From the IMG/VR virus record IMGVR_UViG_3300044611_001052, positions 1-44,768 of that record: DNA of 44,768 nt. One strand, written 5' to 3'. Source of the stretch: a virus. Positions 36,383-41,273 of the stretch are shown here, piece after piece. Each line of letters starts with the position of its first letter. Within the stretch, counting starts at the first letter, position 1. The notes below the pieces were generated by a model that saw only the letters and a list, made by a program, of their open reading frames with translations, ran no database searches and was not told where the DNA came from. The position numbers and the translations under genes were made by a program.

Positions 36383-36961
36383 TCATCCTCTATAAAAAAT
36401 GTGTGCACCAATCTTAGTCGTACGAGCAAACACTCTACCCCATGACGGACTTACGTAGTCAGCGTGGTAAAACTTTGCTCCCTTTGTTACGTCACCGTAA
36501 TTTCCGAGATACACATGTTCGGCGATTTCCTTTGATTTAGCAAAAGCTACACCATCACGAATTCTTTTTCCACCCTCACACTTCCATGAAAATTGGCATA
36601 CGCGCGCAGTTCTCTGATTGATAACTCCACATGGCGTGCTTGGGAAACGATCGTCTTTTGCGCGGTTCAAAACAACATTGTTTACCGCAATCCTACCTTT
36701 ATAAGGTTCATGGCCTGCTTCGAAGTATGTATTCTCGGCCATGCATTGGATTTGTTTTTTGTCGTAGTTGCTCAGATAGACTGGCTTCTTTACGACCTTT
36801 TCTTTTTCGATTACCTGAATGACTGGGACCTTTACGATCTTGACTTCAGGTTCTTTGTTTGGTGTAGCCAAAGCCACGCCTGTTACTGCAATGATACCTA
36901 TGACAAAGCCTTCGGCCCAGCGTAGATACGGGAAATCTTTTCTAGTTTCGAAAAGTTTCAT
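36383..36961 (-). CDS. SleB/CwlJ-type cell-wall hydrolase, probable endolysin with signal anchor, 192 aa
   Basis: A 192-residue protein. Residues about 15-34 (AEGFVIGIIAVTGVALATP) form a single N-terminal membrane segment, followed by a Val/Lys/Glu-rich linker. From residue 66 on is a SleB/Hydrolase_2 domain: CMAENTYFEAGHEPYKGRIA with candidate catalytic Glu76/Glu81, NNVVLNRAKDDRFPSTPCGV, VCQFSWKCEG, and IGAHIFYRG with His187 at the end. These enzymes cleave cortex or cell-wall glycan as lytic transglycosylases. The single weakly hydrophobic N-terminal helix suggests Sec export or a signal-anchor-release lysin, which would explain the absence of a recognisable holin here. A good ribosome site (AGAGGAAG) precedes the ATG. 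It is coupled to gp33. Confidence 0.8.
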   Translation of the reverse strand: MKLFETRKDFPYLRWAEGFVIGIIAVTGVALATPNKEPEVKIVKVPVIQVIEKEKVVKKPVYLSNYDKKQIQCMAENTYFEAGHEPYKGRIAVNNVVLNRAKDDRFPSTPCGVINQRTARVCQFSWKCEGGKRIRDGVAFAKSKEIAEHVYLGNYGDVTKGAKFYHADYVSPSWGRVFARTTKIGAHIFYRG

Positions 36962-36977
36962 GTTCTTCCTCTTAGTC

Positions 36978-37157
36978 TCAATGACTTTGGCAAACAGAGA
37001 CTACTTTACAGGCATCCCAGCCATATAGTTTTCTGCCGCTATAAGAAGATACACAAGAGAATAACGAAGTATCTTCCATCCATTTCCCTCTTACTGGAAA
37101 TGCAAAATCATTAGTGTTTTCGTCGGTGACATCCGAATGATGCCGCTTTCTAGCCAT
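36978..37157 (-). CDS. Possible small ORF between tmRNA and hydrolase, 59 aa
   Basis: An open frame of 59 codons (MARKRHHSDVTDENTNDFAF...) ends 17 bases before the hydrolase ATG. No convincing ribosome site precedes the first ATG; an internal ATG 26 codons later has AAGAGGG six bases upstream and would give 33 residues (MEDTSLFSCVSSYSGRKL...). Composition (several Cys, Ser, His) is not like its neighbours and I see no family. It may instead be non-coding leader: the stretch contains an 8-bp inverted repeat GAAGATAC/GTATCTTC. Weak call. Confidence 0.3.
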   Translation of the reverse strand: MARKRHHSDVTDENTNDFAFPVRGKWMEDTSLFSCVSSYSGRKLYGWDACKVVSVCQSH

Positions 37158-37215
37158 CTAAGACTTGAAGTTTTGCAAGAGTCAATGGAGGATTCTAACC
37201 TCCGTCGTGATATTT

Positions 37216-37223
37216 TATTTATA
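37216..37223 (-). promoter_or_regulatory. Late-promoter-like TATAAATA in the tmRNA 3' flank
   Basis: A perfect TATAAATA on the minus strand about 100 bases after the tag stop. It could drive late expression of the SleB-type hydrolase and gp33-gp59-gp32 with a leader of about 250 bases, or mark the AT-rich end of the tmRNA coding piece. Confidence 0.4.
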
Positions 37224-37450
37224 CTACCACCAGCGGTTTTTCTGGTGACTCGTAGCACCAGAGATTCAACTGGTAGCAAGTGGCCCGTTCTGTTCCAAGG
37301 TGGAGCCATACCCGTGTAGATCATGCCGCTAGGCGGATATCTGCAAAGCTATCGTTATCGTTAGCATTTATGTTTAGTGGCACTTTGCCAGGCAATCAGT
37401 CTCGAACCGCCCTATTACACGAAAATCGAATTCCAAGGTCACCCCCATCA

Positions 37451-37529
37451 TCTACTATGCAAACACGCTTCGGCTTCCTGGCATGTTCGGGATACGATTA
37501 TAACCGTATCCGGATTAATGCATAGTAGA
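37451..37529 (-). repeat. 11-bp inverted repeat bounding the tmRNA internal spacer
   Basis: TCTACTATGCA (37529-37519, directly after the CCA) and TGCATAGTAGA (37461-37451, four bases before the coding-piece 5' G) are perfect complements. With ACCA/TGAT between (three of four paired), they extend the 7-bp acceptor stem into a nearly continuous 22-bp helix in the precursor, which RNase processing must open to create the mature ends. Confidence 0.9.
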
Positions 37530-37589
37530 TGGTGGAGGTGCGGGGAGTCGAACCCCGGTCTTTCCGCCTTTATTGTTGATTGTCAACAA

Positions 37590-37635
37590 CTGATATACTA
37601 TATATACAATGTTTTTCTTTAATTGTACATGCTTA
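37590..37635 (-). promoter_or_regulatory. Promoter element upstream of the tmRNA (TGTACATG box plus -10)
   Basis: On the minus strand TAAGCATGTACA (37635-37624) overlaps the stop codon of the nuclease gene and is followed by an AT-rich segment with TATAGT (37602-37597) and TATATC (37597-37592). Four sister elements precede protein genes between 39.6 and 40.55 kb. Transcription starting near 37586 would give an acceptor piece of about 57 bases. Confidence 0.6.
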
Positions 37636-38070
37636 ATTGCACCAAGACTGTTTTGCATCTCCGAAATATGCTCGAGCAAAGCTGTTCTTAATAAGCAGAT
37701 CGCGAAGGCTCATGCCGTCAAGCAGAATGTCACCGAGTACACGGCCACCAAACTTGTCCCAATCATATAGAACAACCTGATGTTTCTTCGTACCAGCAAT
37801 TACATCTTTGACAAAAACAGAAGCTTGCTCTCCACGCTTCTTTTCGCTCTCGCACTTGGCACGAAAGCTTTTTTCTGGAGTATCAACACCAAAGATACGA
37901 ACGCCGAGTTCAGGCTTGAGCGGAGCTGGTAAGTATGGTGCCTCGATGACAATCGTATCTCCATCAATTGCTCGAACGATCTTTGCATCATAGGTTACAC
38001 CAACGGGTGTTTTCTGAGCAATTGCTGGAGTTGCTAGCATGACTAATGCTAGAGCGATAAAATTCTTCAT
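37633..38070 (-). CDS. Secreted thermonuclease (SNase family), 145 aa
   Basis: A 145-residue protein with a classical signal peptide (MKNFIALALVMLATPAIA, cleavage expected after residue 18). The mature part is a staphylococcal-nuclease fold: AIDGDTIVI (DGDT at 36-39), VRIFGVDTPE with Arg58, Asp63 and Glu66, and DKFGGRVLGDI with Arg110. The spacing of these residues equals that of Arg35/Asp40/Glu43/Arg87 of the staphylococcal enzyme, so it should be an active calcium-dependent nuclease of DNA and RNA. Cys73 and Cys144 could form a disulphide, fitting export to the periplasm. A role in degrading host, competing or exogenous DNA is inference. It follows a small secreted protein gene and its stop overlaps the tmRNA promoter element. 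Confidence 0.85.
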   Translation of the reverse strand: MKNFIALALVMLATPAIAQKTPVGVTYDAKIVRAIDGDTIVIEAPYLPAPLKPELGVRIFGVDTPEKSFRAKCESEKKRGEQASVFVKDVIAGTKKHQVVLYDWDKFGGRVLGDILLDGMSLRDLLIKNSFARAYFGDAKQSWCN

Positions 38071-38079
38071 ATATTTTCC

Positions 38080-38412
38080 TTAATTACAAGTGGTTTCCCA
38101 ATAAACATACCGGCGACCGTAGCGCCACTCGGTAATCTGTTCACGAACGCAGTAGCGTCTATCATATCGATAATCTGGTGGATAATAACGAGTGTCATTA
38201 TAATCTTGATTTCTATCTTCTTCTGGTGCTCGTTCTTTTGAAGCAAGCACACCTACAACGACACCGCCGATAATGGCACTACATAGCCAACCACATCCGC
38301 TTTTACGTTTTTGTTTGTGTTCGCGATGTTCTGTACGATCATAATTTCTTGCAAGAACTGGAGTAGAAATCAGCATACTGCTGACAATTGCGAATGTAAT
38401 AAGCTTCTTCAT
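38080..38412 (-). CDS. Secreted or membrane-anchored small hypothetical protein, 110 aa
   Basis: I choose the ATG at 38412 (MKKLITFAIVSSMLISTPVL), because AAAGG lies at the right distance and a signal peptide starts there; a longer frame adds nine residues. After the signal peptide (cleavage near ALA, residue 21) is a basic stretch, KSGCGWLC, a short Gly/Val-rich helix (SAIIGGVVVGVLAS) of glycine-zipper type, and an Arg/Tyr-rich tail (RYYPPDYRYDRRYC, RYGRRYVYWETTC). It contains four Cys. I do not know the family; similar short Gly-zipper envelope proteins exist in proteobacteria, so it may be an acquired host gene acting in the envelope. One base separates it from the preceding gene. Confidence 0.7.
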   Translation of the reverse strand: MKKLITFAIVSSMLISTPVLARNYDRTEHREHKQKRKSGCGWLCSAIIGGVVVGVLASKERAPEEDRNQDYNDTRYYPPDYRYDRRYCVREQITEWRYGRRYVYWETTCN

Positions 38413-38413
38413 A

Positions 38414-38593
38414 TTAGAACCTTTCATCGATATCGGCAAACATCACTCGTTTTCTTGGATCTCCATCAGTGATACATCGAGTCAGTGTAAGCGCTTCTTT
38501 GTAATTCTTTGTATGGAACATGACAGGAAAGATGATCTCATCATCCTCCATTTCGAATGCCATTCCAACAAAGTAAGTACCGTTTTCTACCAT
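38414..38593 (-). CDS. Small hypothetical protein, probably leaderless late gene, 59 aa
   Basis: A longer frame starts at 38653 inside the end of the DUF932 gene, but the sequence between contains a terminator-like hairpin and a perfect TATAAATA box, so I take the ATG at 38593 (MVENGTYFVGMAFEMEDDEI). The protein is acidic with a C-terminal RKRVMFADIDERF; no family recognised. The TATAAATA ends five bases before the ATG and there is no ribosome site, the same arrangement as gp4. It is followed by the secreted small protein one base later, so both and the nuclease could be transcribed together late. Confidence 0.65.
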   Translation of the reverse strand: MVENGTYFVGMAFEMEDDEIIFPVMFHTKNYKEALTLTRCITDGDPRKRVMFADIDERF

Positions 38594-38598
38594 AAACG

Positions 38599-38606
38599 TA
38601 TTTATA
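38599..38606 (-). promoter_or_regulatory. T4-type late promoter, possibly giving leaderless mRNA
   Basis: Perfect TATAAATA on the minus strand, directly behind the hairpin that ends the DUF932 gene and five bases before the ATG at 38593. With T4 spacing the transcript would start at about the A of that ATG. Confidence 0.65.
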
Positions 38607-38607
38607 A

Positions 38608-38631
38608 TTGGGAGAACCGAAGCTCTCCCAA
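38608..38631 (-). terminator. Hairpin after the DUF932 gene (UUCG loop)
   Basis: TTGGGAGA / TCTCCCAA around GCTTCGGT, the same C-UUCG-G loop as the terminators at 34561 and 40555. Only two T residues follow before the TATAAATA box, so termination may be weak or Rho-assisted. Confidence 0.6.
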
Positions 38632-38636
38632 CCATA

Positions 38637-39584
38637 TTAGGCAGCATCTGCAAACTCCACCGCAGTTTCCAATGCCTTCGTCTTGAGGTTCTTATTCGAA
38701 CCGTACCAGGCAGAAGTCATGCGATTATCTGCATTGCGACCAATCATGTGATCAGTCATGAAGGTAACCGCGTTGAAAGCCTGCCACCAGCTACCTTCGC
38801 CATATTCGGCGCCAGGCTGTTGATCCATGATTTCGAGAGCGATACCAGCATTCTTGCTGAGATCTTTCTTCGAACCGGTGACAGGGAATACACGCTGGAA
38901 ATACTCGACGATGTTCTCGTCAGTGTAACGCTTCGAACCAAGATAAGCAGCCATTTCCTTGTACTTCGCAAGCTTTTCCTTGGCAACACCGAGTGTTTCC
39001 TTGACAACGTCACCGTCAAACTCGCGGCGATGGCTGACCTTGACAATCTTGCTCGACTGGCTGTTCAGCGAGAGCGTGAGAGTGTTGTTGCAAACGACGC
39101 GAACAGGAGTGAAGCGAACGTCGATCGACCAACCATACTTATGCGGATTGGTGAAGAGCAGGTAGGAATCGACCTGATCGCCCTTGAACAATTCGAAGGA
39201 ATCCTTCACCTTTGCCAAGGCCCAAACAAGCTGGCCATCGCGAAGCGAACCAGCTGTGTGCATTTCCATCTCACCAGCTGCAACGAAATCATTGAAGAAT
39301 TCGAAGGCCGATTCGTTCTGATTAGGAACCCAATCGTTGGTGATGACGTCGAGGATCTTATTGTCAACGTCACGAACCAGAGCGGAGTGGCCGATGTCGG
39401 TTTGTTTGCCACCGATATTGGCAAAAGCAGTAATTGGATTGACCTTCCAGTCAAGACCAGCGGCCTTCAGCATCTGATTCGGTGTAAGGTCGTTCGAGAC
39501 CTTCGTACCGAGACCATGCCAAGGTGTTTCGCCGGCATAAGCCATCGAAGCCTTGCCGTCGAGAAATTCAATCATATGAGCCAT
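38637..39584 (-). CDS. DUF932 protein (phage/plasmid-like TIGR03299 type), 315 aa
   Basis: I take the ATG at 39584 because AAAGGA precedes it and the residues MAHMIEFLDGKASMAYAGET match the start of DUF932 proteins; the frame extends 14 codons further upstream without support. Diagnostic segments are TPWHGLGTKV, ALVRDVDNKILDVITNDWVP, NQNESAFEFFNDFV, PVRVVCNNTLTLSL and WQAFNAVTFMTDH. DUF932 proteins are common in phages and plasmids, usually near replication or recombination genes; no biochemical activity is firmly established to my knowledge. GC is visibly higher than in neighbours, suggesting different codon use or a separate origin. Preceded by a TGTACATGTTTA element and followed by a UUCG hairpin, so it is probably a single-gene early unit. 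Confidence 0.85.
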   Translation of the reverse strand: MAHMIEFLDGKASMAYAGETPWHGLGTKVSNDLTPNQMLKAAGLDWKVNPITAFANIGGKQTDIGHSALVRDVDNKILDVITNDWVPNQNESAFEFFNDFVAAGEMEMHTAGSLRDGQLVWALAKVKDSFELFKGDQVDSYLLFTNPHKYGWSIDVRFTPVRVVCNNTLTLSLNSQSSKIVKVSHRREFDGDVVKETLGVAKEKLAKYKEMAAYLGSKRYTDENIVEYFQRVFPVTGSKKDLSKNAGIALEIMDQQPGAEYGEGSWWQAFNAVTFMTDHMIGRNADNRMTSAWYGSNKNLKTKALETAVEFADAA

Positions 39585-39605
39585 AATATAGTTTCCTTTT
39601 TCAAT

Positions 39606-39651
39606 TTGGTATAACCATTCTACCATAGAATGGCCTATTTGTACATGTTTA
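39606..39651 (-). promoter_or_regulatory. TGTACATG-type promoter element before DUF932
   Basis: TAAACATGTACA on the minus strand at 39651-39640, then a possible -10 TTATAC at 39614-39609. Spacing is about 3 bases shorter than in the sister elements and the -10 is weaker. Confidence 0.5.
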
Positions 39652-39653
39652 AT

Positions 39654-39797
39654 TTACGCTGGCGTGATAATCCAGAGGCCAGCAAATACGATAGGGGCAA
39701 AGATAAGAAATGAGAGGCTAGCGAGCATCTCGTTGCGAAACTCTGCAGGAGTCATAGTAGCCTTCATATCGCGAATAACTTGAGTGATCGTGTTCAT
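39654..39797 (-). CDS. Small membrane protein, 47 aa
   Basis: A 47-residue ORF (MNTITQVIRDMKATMTPAEF...) with a strong ribosome site (GAAGGA) eight bases before the ATG. Residues about 25-45 (LASLSFLIFAPIVFAGLWII) form one transmembrane helix, with the charged N-terminus probably in the cytoplasm. It is the only gene between two TGTACATG-type elements and its stop is three bases from the downstream one. Function unknown; small single-span proteins in early phage regions often act on host envelope or superinfection, which here is only a suggestion. Confidence 0.75.
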   Translation of the reverse strand: MNTITQVIRDMKATMTPAEFRNEMLASLSFLIFAPIVFAGLWIITPA

Positions 39798-39813
39798 GTT
39801 TGCTTCCTTCTTT

Positions 39814-39859
39814 ATTATAGGTCCACCTTACCAAAGTTTTGATAAAATGTACATGTTTA
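39814..39859 (-). promoter_or_regulatory. TGTACATG-type promoter element (strong form)
   Basis: TAAACATGTACA at 39859-39848, 28 bases, then TATAAT at 39819-39814, 16 bases before the ATG at 39797. Its 5' end contains the stop codon of the preceding 56-residue gene. The stretch from 39810 to 39860 is almost identical to 40500-40550. Confidence 0.75.
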
Positions 39860-40027
39860 TTTTTCGATAAAATCAGAAACCATCTGAAAAAAGTCATCGG
39901 GCTTTTCGTCCTCGAGGACCATAAGATAGTCACGAACATCTTCTGTGATGCCATGCTTGGCGAAATATGCGGCGATGGCTCGCTGAACGGTATCCATGCC
40001 GAAGTAGCCTATGACAGGACTACTCAT
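39857..40027 (-). CDS. Small hypothetical protein, 56 aa
   Basis: A 56-residue acidic helical protein (MSSPVIGYFGMDTVQRAIAA... ending SDFIEK). The ATG overlaps the stop of the upstream gene (ATGA), so it is translationally coupled. The motif YFAKHGITEDVRDYLMVLED followed by DDFFQMV suggests a compact helical fold; no family recognised. Too short for a default ORF cut-off but supported by coupling and by its clean placement between two regulatory elements. Confidence 0.7.
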   Translation of the reverse strand: MSSPVIGYFGMDTVQRAIAAYFAKHGITEDVRDYLMVLEDEKPDDFFQMVSDFIEK

Positions 40028-40230
40028 ACATCATCCTCCATTTGTTGAACCATGATTGCAATGATTTTTTCGAAGTCATCATCAGGATGCAACATATAAT
40101 CTGCAGAGATATCACTGTACATCTCAGTGCAGGTGTTCATGGTTTCAACACCATGAGTTCCGCTGAGGGCTTCATAGATGAAATCGAAAGGATCATCTTG
40201 AGCGAGGATGTATTCATATAGCTTAGTCAT
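40024..40230 (-). CDS. Small acidic hypothetical protein, 68 aa
   Basis: The preferred ATG at 40230 has the ribosome site AAGAAGGAAAC, and the frame upstream of it runs through the promoter element, so the longer 87-codon version is unlikely. The 68-residue product (MTKLYEYILAQDDPFDFIYE...) is acidic, ending in HPDDDFEKIIAIMVQQMEDD. Its DDPFDFIYEA and the next protein's DDFFQMV share a similar acidic-aromatic helix, but this is too short to claim homology. No family recognised. Driven by its own TGTACATG-type element. Confidence 0.75.
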   Translation of the reverse strand: MTKLYEYILAQDDPFDFIYEALSGTHGVETMNTCTEMYSDISADYMLHPDDDFEKIIAIMVQQMEDDV

Positions 40231-40246
40231 TTTTGTTTCCTTCTTT

Positions 40247-40292
40247 ATCATATATCCAGGATACCTTGTTTTCGAAATATTGTACATGTTTA
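40247..40292 (-). promoter_or_regulatory. TGTACATG-type promoter element
   Basis: TAAACATGTACA at 40292-40281, 28 bases, then TATGAT at 40252-40247 (one mismatch to TATAAT), followed by AAAGAAGGAAAC and the ATG at 40230. Spacing is identical to that of the elements at 39814 and 40504, while the sequence in between differs. Confidence 0.7.
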
Positions 40293-40301
40293 TTTCGAAA
40301 A

Positions 40302-40487
40302 TTAGAGGTGATTTTCGGTTTTGAATTTATTGGCGGAATCGATGTCGACGAAAGTGATACAAATGGTTGGATTTCCGTTACGGGTAACGGTGGTGTATTG
40401 AATGTCGGTGATAGTGGTATAATACGAAGCGAGAGTTTCGAAGATGTTGTGGTTGTAGTCGAAGTCGAAGGTAATGGTGTTAGTCAT
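40302..40487 (-). CDS. Small hypothetical protein, 61 aa
   Basis: A 61-residue protein (MTNTITFDFDYNHNIFETLA...). It looks like an alternating alpha/beta mini-domain: TITFDFDY, a helix, then TVTRNGNPTICITFVDID and a terminal helix. The ribosome site AAAGAGG lies before the ATG, and a strong promoter element is directly upstream. No family recognised. It is the first of three small-gene units that share the same promoter architecture. Confidence 0.75.
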   Translation of the reverse strand: MTNTITFDFDYNHNIFETLASYYTTITDIQYTTVTRNGNPTICITFVDIDSANKFKTENHL

Positions 40488-40503
40488 GATTTTTTCCTCT
40501 TTG

Positions 40504-40549
40504 ATTATAGGTCCACCTTACCAAAGTTTTGATAAAATGTACATGTTTA
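40504..40549 (-). promoter_or_regulatory. TGTACATG-type promoter element (strong form)
   Basis: TAAACATGTACA at 40549-40538, 28 bases, TATAAT at 40509-40504, 16 bases before the ATG at 40487. It begins directly after the terminator of the exonuclease gene, so transcription restarts here. The core TGTACA is palindromic, as expected of a dimeric activator site at about -45. Confidence 0.75.
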
Positions 40550-40554
40550 TTGTC

Positions 40555-40582
40555 AAAAAAAATGCGACCGAAGCCGCATTTT
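40555..40582 (-). terminator. Intrinsic terminator of the exonuclease-PhoH operon
   Basis: On the minus strand AAAATGCG-GCTTCGGT-CGCATTTT followed by four more T; the loop is the C-UUCG-G type used at 34561 and 38608. It starts two bases after the exonuclease stop. Confidence 0.9.
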
Positions 40583-40583
40583 C

Positions 40584-41273
40584 TTATCCGTACATTTGAT
40601 GGTAAGATCGAACCAGATCGGTCGCTTTCTCAAGGTAGTTTTGAGGACGTTCCCTAAACACTTGTGCCTCGAGAGAATCATCGACACCAATGATGATAAC
40701 GATATCCTTCACTAAGATGCCTGTCATTTCCCATAGCATGTATGCATAGAGACTGGTCTGTAGGAAGTATCCTTCGATCCAGTCCTTTCGCTTCAGCTTC
40801 GCAGAAGTCTTATAGTCAATGATCGACAGACGGCCGTCGTAGTCTGCTATGAGGTCGCATGAACCTGCTAGTTTCAGATGATCGGAGAAGAGCGTACATT
40901 CTGTGGCTCTGATCATGTCAACCTTGTCGTCAAGGATCATCTTGATCTGACGAAACATCATCATGTTATGAGGCATCGACGTATCGATGTCATGGCCTAA
41001 CACATAGTTTTCACACATCGTATGGATGTTAGTTCCACGAGTGGCAGCCCGAGATGAAACTCGAGCTGCTTCGTCCTCGCCTACTCTTTTCTTCCAAGCT
41101 TCAAGGGCAGATTTATCAGTCATCTTACCGAGGACGGCGGTGACAGACGGATATCTCTTTCCTTCTGGTGTCTCATAGAGACGTGTTGGACCATCTATCC
41201 TTTGCAGCTCCGCAAAGTCTAGCAGATCGTATTCGAAACCTTTACGGTTGAAGTCCGAGTTTTTGACGAGCAA
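40584..41273 (-). CDS. PD-(D/E)XK exonuclease, RecB-like, 229 aa
   Basis: A 229-residue protein of the PD-(D/E)XK_1 (RecB/AddB-like, MGME1-like) exonuclease family. Motifs: RYPSVTAVLG, TRGTNIHTMCE with His84 and Glu89, LAGSCDLIADYDGRLS with Asp140, IIDYKTSAK with Asp153 and Lys155, and YFLQTSLYAYM with Gln172, the complete metal site and QxxxY motif. Such enzymes digest single-stranded or broken DNA ends and are common beside PhoH in T4-like cyanophages. The start is a TTG at 41273: GAAGGA lies eight bases upstream and no in-frame ATG occurs until residue 51. The first 10 codons overlap the end of PhoH, so translation is coupled. Confidence 0.88.
   Translation of the reverse strand: MLVKNSDFNRKGFEYDLLDFAELQRIDGPTRLYETPEGKRYPSVTAVLGKMTDKSALEAWKKRVGEDEAARVSSRAATRGTNIHTMCENYVLGHDIDTSMPHNMMMFRQIKMILDDKVDMIRATECTLFSDHLKLAGSCDLIADYDGRLSIIDYKTSAKLKRKDWIEGYFLQTSLYAYMLWEMTGILVKDIVIIIGVDDSLEAQVFRERPQNYLEKATDLVRSYHQMYG

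Larger units (their letters stand above)
37210..37588 (-). ncRNA. ssrA: Circularly permuted (two-piece) tmRNA, tag ANDNDSFADIRLAA
   Basis: Read on the minus strand, the acceptor piece comes first: a T-arm CGGGG-TTCGACT-CCCCG at 37557-37541, acceptor strand CACCTCC at 37540-37534, discriminator A and CCA ending at 37530. After an 83-base spacer comes the mature 5' end of the coding piece: GGGGGTG at 37446-37440, which pairs with CACCTCC over 7 bp (one G-U), then ACCTTGGAATTCGAT as in tmRNA D-arm regions. The tag frame at 37365-37321 reads GCT AAC GAT AAC GAT AGC TTT GCA GAT ATC CGC CTA GCG GCA TGA, that is ANDNDSFADIRLAA. Downstream, ACCAG/CTGGT segments alternate as in a pseudoknot. The outer ends (about 37588 and 37210) are estimates. 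tmRNA with SmpB rescues stalled ribosomes and tags products for proteolysis; this order and ANDN start are typical of alphaproteobacteria. Confidence 0.92.

Noticed and set aside
36990-37080. 8-bp inverted repeat GAAGATAC/GTATCTTC considered as a terminator
   Set aside because: Loop of 16 bases, no GC-rich stem and no T run; kept only as a possible leader structure.
37187-37203. Hairpin GGAGG-ATTCTAA-CCTCC resembling an anticodon arm (plus strand, TCT) or a T-arm (minus strand)
   Set aside because: Neither strand offers matching acceptor stem, D-arm and T-arm at tRNA distances; the minus T-loop lacks the invariant C56. Probably a simple hairpin after the tmRNA coding piece.
37091-37525. Several 60-81 codon ORFs across the tmRNA locus on both strands
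   Set aside because: They run through the tmRNA stems, tag frame and spacer; no ribosome sites, no protein-like composition.
38748-39614. 288-codon open frame on the plus strand opposite the DUF932 gene
   Set aside because: Exact antisense of a clear DUF932 protein with its own ribosome site; the long antisense frame follows from its GC-rich third positions.
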